This document shows positions 8,124 to 13,493 of a DNA stretch of 13,493 nucleotides, in pieces. A model generated the notes under the pieces. It searched no databases. It was not told where the DNA came from and saw only the letters and a list, made by a program, of their open reading frames with translations. Position numbers and translations under genes: made by a program. The DNA comes from Pseudobutyrivibrio sp. UBA1225 (lineage in GTDB: Bacteria > Bacillota > Clostridia > Lachnospirales > Lachnospiraceae): the NCBI GenBank assembly GCA_002309345.1, contig DBWZ01000028.1, positions 31,184 through 44,676 of the forward strand, in the 5' to 3' direction. Every line of letters begins with the position of its first letter. Position 1 is the first letter of the stretch.

Positions 8124-8318
8124 TTACAATCCAAAACCACCAACGCCAAGCTTTTGCTTTTGCATTTGCTCGCTTGTGCTTCTATTTGCCATATTCTCTT
8201 TTTCCACATAATTTGCTGTATCCTTATTATAAGGTTGATCGCCTGTTTTTTGTGAATCAAGTTCAAAAGTTTTAATTGCTCCTCCAAAATTTTCACCACT
8301 ATCAAAAATATTTTTCAT
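8124..8318 (-). CDS. Small hypothetical protein, 64 residues
   Basis: A short gene supported by a very good ribosome binding site (GAAAGGAG, 8327-8334, eight bases before the ATG), its own terminator just downstream (8081-8113) and the upstream motif at 8376-8403. The product is hydrophilic (Lys, Glu, Asp, Asn, Gln rich), has no signal peptide, no cysteine and no membrane helix, and ends in a glycine-rich hydrophobic tail (Leu-Gly-Val-Gly-Gly-Phe-Gly-Leu). I do not recognise the family. The tail invites comparison with peptide precursors, but no processing enzyme or exporter lies directly beside it. An overlapping frame (8045-8305) is rejected because it runs through the terminator and lacks a ribosome binding site. 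Confidence 0.7.
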   Translation of the reverse strand: MKNIFDSGENFGGAIKTFELDSQKTGDQPYNKDTANYVEKENMANRSTSEQMQKQKLGVGGFGL

Positions 8319-8353
8319 AGTCCTATCTCCTTTCGTGTATACGTATTTTGGTA

Positions 8354-8403
8354 ATTATTTACCTGTTCATATACTATTCAATAAAACTATGCTATTTTTT
8401 TCC
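8354..8403 (-). promoter_or_regulatory. Composite upstream motif copy C and candidate promoter
   Basis: On the minus strand GG plus seven A (8403-8395), 13 bp, then TTGAATAG (8381-8374): the same layout as at 1207-1234. TTGAAT can be read as a -35 element followed after 16 bp by AATAAT (8359-8354), leaving a leader of about 30 bases to the 64-residue gene. The -10 lies inside a small inverted repeat, GGTAA/TTACC (8350-8363). Confidence 0.4.
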
Positions 8404-8511
8404 AAAAGCCACAAAATAATTATCATCAAACTGATTCTATTGCATTTTCTTTATTCTCTTTAATAGGACAATTGTTTTTTTACTTAGAAAAAGGATTATA
8501 AACGGGCAACA

Positions 8512-8550
8512 AAAATGAAGGGATTGCATTACATGCAATCCCTTCATTTT
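8512..8550 (-). terminator. Intrinsic terminator of the 134-residue lipoprotein gene
   Basis: Positions 8512-8529 pair perfectly with 8533-8550 (18 bp, loop TAC); the core is GAAGGGATTGCAT. On the minus strand the stem runs into TTTTT, 15 bp beyond the stop at 8565. The core GGGATTGC/GCAATCCC is the same as in the terminator at 8081-8113. Confidence 0.85.
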
Positions 8551-8564
8551 CTACTATTAACTAT

Positions 8565-8969
8565 TTATTTATAATCGTGGCTAGCGATTTCATTTCCCTT
8601 ACTATCCTGATAAACATAACGAATAGTTACATCTTCATTGGTAGTAACCTCTTTGATTAATGCCTCTTTCATATCTTTAACTTCTTTTTCTTGAGATTCC
8701 CAAATACTTGCATTCTCATTAAACTCTTTTTTCAAAGCATCTATGTATTCAGGATCTAAATCTTCTTCATATTTGAAGTAGAAAATCAAAGTATTATCTT
8801 CGCATTCTACGGTAGCTTTGACACCGTCATCATCAACCTCATCTGACATTTCCTTTAATTCATCTGGATGATCCTTGTAATAAGCTTCGATGCTTTCTGC
8901 TCTGCCGCATCCAACAAATACTACCACAGCCATAACAGCAGCAGCTAAAACATTGACATATTTTTTCAT
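8565..8969 (-). CDS. Small lipoprotein, 134 residues, possibly DUF4854-like
   Basis: A predicted small lipoprotein: MKKY start, hydrophobic helix, lipobox FVGC with Cys21, then an acidic domain of about 110 residues. The mature start (Glu-Ser-Ile-Glu-Ala-Tyr-Tyr, then His-Pro-Asp-Glu-Leu) and the alternation of a beta pair (Thr-Leu-Ile-Phe-Tyr-Phe-Lys-Tyr) with a charged helix and a closing strand (Val-Thr-Ile-Arg-Tyr-Val-Tyr) resemble small clostridial lipoproteins of the DUF4854 kind; this is from memory of the family's look, not a search. AGGAGG (8978-8983) supports the start. It lies 81 bp downstream of the membrane protein gene with no terminator between, but has its own promoter candidate (9013-9042). 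It ends at the hairpin 8512-8550. Function unknown. Confidence 0.87.
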   Translation of the reverse strand: MKKYVNVLAAAVMAVVVFVGCGRAESIEAYYKDHPDELKEMSDEVDDDGVKATVECEDNTLIFYFKYEEDLDPEYIDALKKEFNENASIWESQEKEVKDMKEALIKEVTTNEDVTIRYVYQDSKGNEIASHDYK

Positions 8970-9012
8970 TTATTATTCCTCCTATAATCCTACATGTTGA
9001 AATATTACAGAT

Positions 9013-9042
9013 ATGTTACTAAATTAATCGATGAAAAGTCAA
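9013..9042 (-). promoter_or_regulatory. Candidate promoter of the 134-residue lipoprotein gene
   Basis: On the minus strand TTGACT (9042-9037, five of six matches to the -35 consensus), an 18-bp spacer and TAACAT (9018-9013, four of six to the -10). It lies directly after the stop codon of the membrane protein gene. Confidence 0.4.
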
Positions 9043-9050
9043 GAACTATT

Positions 9051-10076
9051 TTACAAATCTATCATCTCAAGGTCATCATCTGTTTTACTCTTTTTATCTA
9101 TATAATCATATTTATTTCTAGATGAATTTCTAACTGAAGATCTGTCTAATTCTGCATCTAAATCAAAATCTACATAGTCATCCTCTAACTCATATGCTTT
9201 TTTACTATCTGTTCTTCTAGGTATGTTTCTTCTATCCGAATCTTTTCTATTTCTTCTAGGAACATCTTCTCTATTGTTCCTAGGCAATTCTTCCCCATGC
9301 TCAACTCCCTTATTTTTACTCTTCGACTTGAACATAACTACAGGGATGAATCTCATCACAAAAATACATGCAATTATAAATATATGCACGAAAAATACAT
9401 TAAGTATAACGGTGTTGTGCTTTAACAAATATTCATTGCTGTAGCCATATGCGCAAAGAATGCCTACATAAGCTAAAGCAATAATCATAATCGGTAAATT
9501 TGATAATGCCTTTTTCATGCAGTGCAGGAAATCCTTAAAGCTAGCATCAAAATAAACAAATCGACCAATCATTATAGTCAAGAAATATGGAATAATAGGC
9601 CCATAGTTTGTGCTACCGTATCCAAACATTAAATAGCACAAGATTACTATTGTATAAAGCATACCCGCAATACGAATTGCTCCGATGGTGTCTCTATTAA
9701 TATGCTTGAGTCTAATAAGTATATGGTCAAAAAAAGTTGTAAGCGTAATAGCAACCGTCATAAGAGCAAGCAACAGAAAATCCATATGCTTGTCCATTAA
9801 CTCGCCAAACTTTCCTGTAAAACCAAATATATCATGATATGAATAGATAGCTGTAAAACCGATGATAAATCCACCGGAAAAAATCAGCTCGTAGAATCTT
9901 TCAGAGAGTGAAAAGAATTCCTGCTCCATACTGGCACTTCCACGAGAAATGCCCTTGGCGAATATATAAAAGATATAGTAGATAATCCCAAGTAAAGCGG
10001 CGGACAGAAGTAGAAAAAACACAAAATCTGGCATCTGAAAATAATGTTTTATATATTCACCAATTGAATTAGGCAT
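9051..10076 (-). CDS. Seven-helix membrane protein with charged tail
   Basis: An integral membrane protein of 341 residues that I cannot assign to a named family. Hydrophobic segments lie at about residues 17-40, 65-85, 97-115, 131-151, 160-176, 192-212 and 222-248, giving about seven helices. The last 90 residues form a hydrophilic tail with a basic Arg/Asn-rich part holding repeated Pro-Arg-Arg-Asn-like units (about 265-292) and an acidic part (Glu-Asp-Asp-Tyr-Val-Asp-Phe-Asp-Leu-Asp). Such tails are often disordered and cytoplasmic. AGGAG (10085-10089) supports the start. It follows purH by 18 bp and is almost certainly in its transcript; that suggests shared expression, not necessarily a purine-related function. 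A transporter role is possible, but no transporter motif is visible. Confidence 0.88.
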   Translation of the reverse strand: MPNSIGEYIKHYFQMPDFVFFLLLSAALLGIIYYIFYIFAKGISRGSASMEQEFFSLSERFYELIFSGGFIIGFTAIYSYHDIFGFTGKFGELMDKHMDFLLLALMTVAITLTTFFDHILIRLKHINRDTIGAIRIAGMLYTIVILCYLMFGYGSTNYGPIIPYFLTIMIGRFVYFDASFKDFLHCMKKALSNLPIMIIALAYVGILCAYGYSNEYLLKHNTVILNVFFVHIFIIACIFVMRFIPVVMFKSKSKNKGVEHGEELPRNNREDVPRRNRKDSDRRNIPRRTDSKKAYELEDDYVDFDLDAELDRSSVRNSSRNKYDYIDKKSKTDDDLEMIDL

Positions 10077-10094
10077 AATAGAATCTCCTGTAAA

Positions 10095-11273
10095 TTAGTG
10101 ATGGAAAAGACGAAGTCCTGTAAAACTCATCACCATATTGTACTTATTACATGTTTCAATAACGTTATCATCGCGAACTGAGCCGCCAGGCTGAGCAACG
10201 AACTCAACGCCAGTCTTGTGTGCTCTCTCGATGTTGTCACCAAATGGGAAGAATGCATCCGAACCAAGGGAAACGCCCTTTAATTGATCTAACCATGCAC
10301 GCTTTTCTGCTCTAGTGAATTCTGATGGACGTGTCTTGAATGTCTTTGCCCATACATCATCACCGATAACATCTTCGAACTCATCGCCAATGTAAAGGTC
10401 GATAGCGTTGTCTCTGTCAGCTCTCTTGATGCCATCAACAAAATCAAGGCCAAGAACCTTTGGAGACTGACGAAGCCACCAGTTATCAGCCTTTTGACCT
10501 GCAAGTCGTGTACAGTGTATACGAGACTGCTGACCAGCACCGATACCAATTGCCTGACCATCCTTGACGTAGCATACAGAATTTGACTGAGTATACTTAA
10601 GAGTAATCATTGCGATAGCAAGATCAATCTTTGCCTGCTCAGTGAGCTCTTTGTTATCTGTAACGATGTTTGCGAAGAACTCATCATCAATAACAAGCTC
10701 ATTTCTGCCCTGCTCGAAAGTGATACCAAATACTTCCTTGCGCTCTAACTGCTTTGGAACATAGTTTGGATCAATCTCAATCACAGCATAGTTGCCGTTC
10801 TTCTTTGCCTTTAAGATTTCAAGAGCTTCTGGCTCATATCCAGGAGCGATAACACCGTCAGAAACCTCTCTCTTGATGAGCTTTGCTGTGGCAACATCGC
10901 ATACATCAGAAAGTGAAATAAAATCACCAAATGAGGACATTCTATCAGCGCCTCTAGCTCTTGCATATGCGTTTGCAAGTGGAGTGAACTCCATATCAAG
11001 GTCGTCACACCAATATATCTTGCGCTCTACCTCTGAAAGAGGAAGACCTACTGCAGCACCTGCAGGTGATACGTGCTTAAATGAAGTTGCTGCTGGAAGA
11101 CCTGTAGCCTTCTTGAGCTCTGAAACAAGCTGCCAACCGTTGAATGCATCTAAGAAGTTGATATATCCAGGCTTGCCTGAAAGTACCTTGATTGGAAGCT
11201 CGCCCTCTTCCATGTAGATTCTACTAGGCTTCTGATTTGGGTTACAACCATACTTTAATTCTAATTCTTTCAT
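10095..11273 (-). CDS. purH: AICAR transformylase, stand-alone PurH domain
   Basis: Phosphoribosylaminoimidazolecarboxamide formyltransferase: transfers the formyl group of 10-formyl-tetrahydrofolate to AICAR, giving FAICAR, the penultimate step of IMP synthesis, in the cytoplasm. The protein (392 residues) opens with Leu-Lys-Tyr-Gly-Cys-Asn-Pro-Asn-Gln-Lys-Pro, typical of the start of the transformylase domain, and carries the catalytic Lys-His pair in FKHVSPAG (Lys66-His67), Gly-Gln-Gln-Ser-Arg, Ser-Asp-Ala-Phe-Phe-Pro-Phe-Gly-Asp and Gln-Pro-Gly-Gly-Ser. Ordinary PurH is about 510-530 residues with an N-terminal cyclohydrolase; that domain is absent here, and the reaction is supplied by the PurO-type enzyme encoded 16 bp upstream. 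GGGGGAG before the ATG supports the start. Confidence 0.96.
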   Translation of the reverse strand: MKELELKYGCNPNQKPSRIYMEEGELPIKVLSGKPGYINFLDAFNGWQLVSELKKATGLPAATSFKHVSPAGAAVGLPLSEVERKIYWCDDLDMEFTPLANAYARARGADRMSSFGDFISLSDVCDVATAKLIKREVSDGVIAPGYEPEALEILKAKKNGNYAVIEIDPNYVPKQLERKEVFGITFEQGRNELVIDDEFFANIVTDNKELTEQAKIDLAIAMITLKYTQSNSVCYVKDGQAIGIGAGQQSRIHCTRLAGQKADNWWLRQSPKVLGLDFVDGIKRADRDNAIDLYIGDEFEDVIGDDVWAKTFKTRPSEFTRAEKRAWLDQLKGVSLGSDAFFPFGDNIERAHKTGVEFVAQPGGSVRDDNVIETCNKYNMVMSFTGLRLFHH

Positions 11274-11289
11274 TTTCTTCTCCCCCTTA

Positions 11290-12003
11290 TTAATTATTCT
11301 TATTTACGATGCGGGTTTCTGTTGCTCCCGTTGCAATATCTATGTATCTTACGAATAATGACACCTTGTTATCTTCGTTGAGATTGGTCCAGATAAGATT
11401 TGTAAACTCGTCGATGTTACCTGAAATCTCAATAGGTGTAGGCTCACCTTCGTATGAAGGAAGTGGATTTCCATCGTTCATATAGGTGTGGATGAATCGA
11501 CCTGAACCAGCCTTAGGGTTAGAGTAATCAAAGGTGTATCTATTGCAAGAATCAGAATCACCCATGTTAGATTTAAGAATAGACATTACATAACTGAATT
11601 TTCCATCTTCGATGTGAAGAAGACCTGAAATACGAGGTGTGAAATTTGGACCGTCTGGCTCAAACTCACGTCTGCGAAGTGACTGCTCGAAAGTTTCGCC
11701 TGCCTTCATGTAATCATAAATTGTATCTGTCTGGTCACCGTTTGTAACGATTGTGTCGTTGCCAAGCACACGAACTGGTGCATAGATGATAAGACTAGGA
11801 TCGGTGAGCTTTGAAGGGTCGAATGCTTGTGTTCTAATTCCTTCACCGTCCTCAACAAATATTCTGTTTCTAGAATTCTCAGAACGTCCCATAATAAAAT
11901 AGGCAGCGACAGCCTTGGTACCATCTGATGATCTACCAATGACAATGCCTCTGCCCGGATAACTGGTTTCTGATAATTCTCTTGCTAAAGATTTTACTAC
12001 CAT
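11290..12003 (-). CDS. purO: IMP cyclohydrolase, PurO type
   Basis: Closes FAICAR to IMP, the last step of purine synthesis. The 237-residue sequence resembles the PurO family first known from archaea, not the cyclohydrolase domain of bacterial PurH: Tyr-Pro-Gly-Arg-Gly-Ile-Val-Ile-Gly near residues 15-23, Tyr-Phe-Ile-Met-Gly-Arg-Ser-Glu-Asn-Ser-Arg-Asn-Arg (about 35-47), Tyr-Ala-Pro-Val-Arg, Thr-Asn-Gly-Asp-Gln-Thr-Asp, and Glu-Pro-Asp-Gly-Pro-Asn-Phe-Thr-Pro-Arg-Ile (about 115-125). It is the first gene of the purO-purH-membrane protein operon. The start is fixed by AAGGAGGAA (12007-12015). A promoter (12036-12064) and a 9-bp inverted repeat that includes the start codon lie upstream. Confidence 0.93.
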   Translation of the reverse strand: MVVKSLARELSETSYPGRGIVIGRSSDGTKAVAAYFIMGRSENSRNRIFVEDGEGIRTQAFDPSKLTDPSLIIYAPVRVLGNDTIVTNGDQTDTIYDYMKAGETFEQSLRRREFEPDGPNFTPRISGLLHIEDGKFSYVMSILKSNMGDSDSCNRYTFDYSNPKAGSGRFIHTYMNDGNPLPSYEGEPTPIEISGNIDEFTNLIWTNLNEDNKVSLFVRYIDIATGATETRIVNKNN

Positions 12004-12053
12004 GGGTTCCTCCTTAATTACATTTTCCGCACAAAATTATAACCGAACCCATG
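12001..12053. repeat. Inverted repeat across purO promoter and start codon
   Basis: CATGGGTTC (12001-12009) is repeated inverted as GAACCCATG (12045-12053), 9 bp perfect, 35 bp apart. One arm covers the purO start codon, the other sits in the promoter spacer. The right arm is preceded by C, giving CGAAC, the core of PurR boxes in Bacillus; the flanks do not match that consensus well. An operator role is a guess. Confidence 0.4.
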
Positions 12054-12064
12054 AAATAAGTCCA
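12036..12064 (-). promoter_or_regulatory. Promoter of the purO-purH operon
   Basis: On the minus strand TGGACT (12064-12059, four of six matches to the -35 consensus), a 17-bp spacer and a perfect TATAAT (12041-12036). Transcription would start near 12029, leaving a leader of about 25 bases that holds the strong ribosome binding site. No purine riboswitch could fit in that leader. Confidence 0.6.
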
Positions 12065-12067
12065 CAT

Positions 12068-12100
12068 AAAAATCCCCCGGTTAATAATCTAACCAGGGGA
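12068..12100 (-). terminator. Intrinsic terminator of the FliD-like gene
   Basis: Read on the minus strand, 12100-12090 pairs with 12083-12073 (TCCCC, one mismatch, GGTTA) around a six-base loop, followed by TTTTTA. It lies 24 bp beyond the stop codon at 12124 and separates this gene from purO. Confidence 0.85.
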
Positions 12101-12123
12101 ATAAATGCTAACTTCCAAAATAT

Positions 12124-12894
12124 CTATGTAGTTTCATTAAATTTTCTAATTACGTCATCTGCAGAAATTGCATATGAACCTTGGTCTGTATATGACTTCT
12201 TGCCAGTAATACTTGCAAGTTCATTGCTTGCGTATGAATTAGCCATTGATGCCTTGGTCGCTACCTGATATGCATAGCTTCCTGTTCCATTAAACAAATC
12301 CTTAGCATAAGTCATGTTAGCCTTATTCTTGAAGAAATCCTCATCGATGTTAAGATGATTTGCAGTATCAATAGAAATACCCACCTTACCAAGAGTATTA
12401 ACGGCCTTGGCACTTGTAGTAACCATTGAAGCAAGCTGAGTCAATACGCCTGTACCCTCAGCATTCTTTCCTGTATCAACAAGGGAATTATACGCCTTAA
12501 TATAGTCATTAACAGCGTTATATATTTTATCCTTGTCGTAATCAGATGTTACCTTGCCATCTTCATCTTTGGTCTCTACCTTGTTCCAAATAGAATCCTT
12601 GCCTTTAGACAAAAGCTTATCTGTAGCCTTGTTTAAAGCAGCAGATTCATTTCTAATCTGACCTAAATTACCAGTCTCTTCTTTTGATTTCTTTGAACCT
12701 TCACTCTTTAAATTTCCATCAGAATCATATTTTGCATAATAAGACTTAATCAACTTCCCATAGGAACCTGATCTAAGCTGAGACAAACTACCAATGGAAC
12801 CTTCCAAACCGCCAAAAATAGTGTTGGAATTAGAAGAACTTCCTCCAAAAAGTGAATAAAAAGAATTGTTATTTGAATTAATATTTAGAGACAT
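12124..12894 (-). CDS. FliD C-terminal-like protein, 256 residues
   Basis: Resembles the C-terminal half of the flagellar filament cap protein FliD (HAP2). From about residue 128: Val-Asn-Asp-Tyr-Ile-Lys-Ala-Tyr-Asn-Ser-Leu-Val, then Val-Gly-Ile-Ser-Ile-Asp-Thr with Leu-Asn-Ile-Asp-Glu (about 168-185) and Leu-Phe-Asn-Gly-Thr-Gly-Ser-Tyr-Ala (about 200-208), in the order seen in FliD. It is much shorter than FliD and lacks the usual N-terminal coiled coil; residues 1-60 are Ser/Asn/Gly-rich with Arg-Ser-Gly-Ser-Tyr-Gly-Lys-Leu. No cysteine or signal peptide is present, in keeping with export by the flagellar apparatus, though this is inference. An in-frame ATG at 13014 would add 40 residues, but AAGGAG (12903-12909) stands eight bases before the ATG at 12894, so I chose that. 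No other flagellar gene is in the window; cap-like, regulatory and unrelated surface roles remain open. Confidence 0.85.
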   Translation of the reverse strand: MSLNINSNNNSFYSLFGGSSSNSNTIFGGLEGSIGSLSQLRSGSYGKLIKSYYAKYDSDGNLKSEGSKKSKEETGNLGQIRNESAALNKATDKLLSKGKDSIWNKVETKDEDGKVTSDYDKDKIYNAVNDYIKAYNSLVDTGKNAEGTGVLTQLASMVTTSAKAVNTLGKVGISIDTANHLNIDEDFFKNKANMTYAKDLFNGTGSYAYQVATKASMANSYASNELASITGKKSYTDQGSYAISADDVIRKFNETT

Positions 12895-12973
12895 ATACAT
12901 CACTCCTTTGACAATAAAACCTCGAACTTCCCTGTTCCTTATGTCTATTAACCCACTTTTGTTTATACTTGTA

Positions 12974-13001
12974 ATTATAATACTATATATTTGTGTTGAA
13001 A
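12974..13001 (-). promoter_or_regulatory. Candidate promoter of the FliD-like gene
   Basis: On the minus strand TTTCAA (13001-12996, three of six to the -35 consensus), a 16-bp spacer and a perfect TATAAT (12979-12974), about 80 bp before the start codon. I do not see a SigD/FliA-type flagellar promoter. The weak -35 suggests an activator or a different spacing. Confidence 0.4.
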
Positions 13002-13022
13002 CTGTTATGCTCAAATCAACAT

Positions 13023-13493
13023 CTACAAGCGTACTGGTACATTATTCTCACGTAAATATGCCTTTAAATCATTAATCTCCAGCTCCTTATAGTGGAACAA
13101 TGAAGCTGCAAGGGCCGCCTCAGCACCACCTACTGTAAGAGCCTCTAGGAAATGTTTCTTTTCTCCTGCACCACCTGAAGCAATAACTGGAATATTTACA
13201 GATGAAGAAATAGCCTTGGTCAATTCCAAATCAAATCCTGCCTTTGTACCATCCTGATCCATAGATGTAAGAAGAATCTCTCCTGCTCCAAGCTTCTCAC
13301 ACTTAATAGCCCACTCCACTGCATCAATACCGCAATCCAAGCGTCCGCCATGTTTAAAAATATTAAATCCACTTCCATCAGCACGCTTTTTAGCATCGAT
13401 AGCAACCACAACGCACTGGCTGCCAAACTTGTCTGCAGCATCTGAAATAAGTCTAGGATTATCTATAGCTGCTGAGTTAACTGAAATCTTGTC
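13023..13493 (-). CDS. hisF: Imidazole glycerol phosphate synthase cyclase subunit, 3' part
   Basis: The synthase subunit that, with the glutaminase HisH, turns PRFAR and ammonia into imidazole glycerol phosphate and AICAR in histidine synthesis. The window holds the last 156 residues of a TIM barrel normally of about 250; the frame stays open to the edge, so the start lies outside. Family motifs are clear: Asp-Lys-Ile-Ser-Val-Asn-Ser-Ala-Ala at the edge, Gly-Ser-Gln-Cys-Val-Val-Val-Ala-Ile-Asp-Ala-Lys with the catalytic aspartate, Thr-Ser-Met-Asp-Gln-Asp-Gly-Thr-Lys-Ala-Gly-Phe-Asp, Val-Ile-Ala-Ser-Gly-Gly-Ala-Gly, and the C-terminal Val-Pro-Val-Arg-Leu. An internal ATG at 13409 is not the start. 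No terminator is visible after its stop, so the transcript may run on to the FliD-like gene. Confidence 0.97.
   Translation of the reverse strand, partial: DKISVNSAAIDNPRLISDAADKFGSQCVVVAIDAKKRADGSGFNIFKHGGRLDCGIDAVEWAIKCEKLGAGEILLTSMDQDGTKAGFDLELTKAISSSVNIPVIASGGAGEKKHFLEALTVGGAEAALAASLFHYKELEINDLKAYLRENNVPVRL

Noticed and set aside
8045..8305. 86-residue minus-strand frame
   Set aside because: It runs through the terminator at 8081-8113 into the end of the 613-residue gene, lacks a ribosome binding site, and overlaps the better supported 64-residue gene.
8384..8466. Short plus-strand frame beginning Met-Leu-Phe-Phe-Ser
   Set aside because: No ribosome binding site and AT-rich non-coding composition; it crosses the upstream motif of the 64-residue gene.
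10792..11217. 141-residue plus-strand frame opposite purH
   Set aside because: Antisense shadow of a well-conserved enzyme gene, with no ribosome binding site or family likeness.
12004..12035. Purine riboswitch before purO
   Set aside because: The predicted leader is only about 25 bases, far too short for a purine aptamer, and no aptamer-like sequence was seen further upstream.
12895..13014. 40-residue N-terminal extension of the FliD-like protein
   Set aside because: No ribosome binding site before 13014, the extension contains the likely promoter, and AAGGAG is ideally placed for the ATG at 12894.

Overview
The window looks like a chromosomal segment of a low-GC Gram-positive bacterium, most likely a clostridial relative near the Lachnospiraceae (Butyrivibrio or Pseudobutyrivibrio type). 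This rests on AT-rich DNA, strong AGGAGG-type ribosome binding sites, Gram-positive style lipoproteins, a stand-alone AICAR transformylase next to a PurO-type IMP cyclohydrolase, and a FliD-like protein beside hisF. The assignment is an inference from gene content; no rRNA, tRNA, CRISPR array, transposase or phage gene was seen.

Almost everything is on the minus strand, so the genes read from right to left. At the right edge lies the C-terminal part of hisF (13023-13493, cut by the window end). Next is a 256-residue protein resembling the C-terminal half of the flagellar cap protein FliD (12124-12894), closed by an intrinsic terminator (12073-12100). A well-formed promoter (12036-12064) then drives purO, purH and a seven-helix membrane protein with a highly charged tail (12003 down to 9051), with 16 and 18 bp gaps. 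PurH and PurO together perform the last two steps of IMP synthesis, normally done by one bifunctional PurH. HisF makes AICAR as a by-product, which is the PurH substrate.

The middle (about 4844-8970) is more AT-rich and accessory in character: a small lipoprotein (8565-8969), a 64-residue peptide (8124-8318), a 613-residue lipoprotein with a DUF3298-like C-terminus and the only clear plus-strand gene (6239-8080), and, divergent from it, a 405-residue protein of unknown function (4844-6061). The last ends in Cys-Cys-Ile-Ile-Leu behind Lys-Lys, which looks like a eukaryotic prenylation (CaaX) tail.

The left part holds an ABC exporter of the MacB/LolD-FtsX class: ATPase (4071-4772), whose stop lies just before the start of a large permease with an extracytoplasmic coiled coil (1273-4065). 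It is followed by another lipoprotein (156-1172) and a compact block of hairpins (24-113).

The clearest unexplained signals are the CaaX-like tail, a composite motif (GG, seven or eight A, about 13 bp, then TTGA) upstream of three minus-strand accessory genes at nearly fixed spacing, a family of hairpins sharing a GATTGC/GCAAT core, and a 9-bp inverted repeat across the purO promoter and start codon. I did not find a complete new multi-gene system that I could defend.
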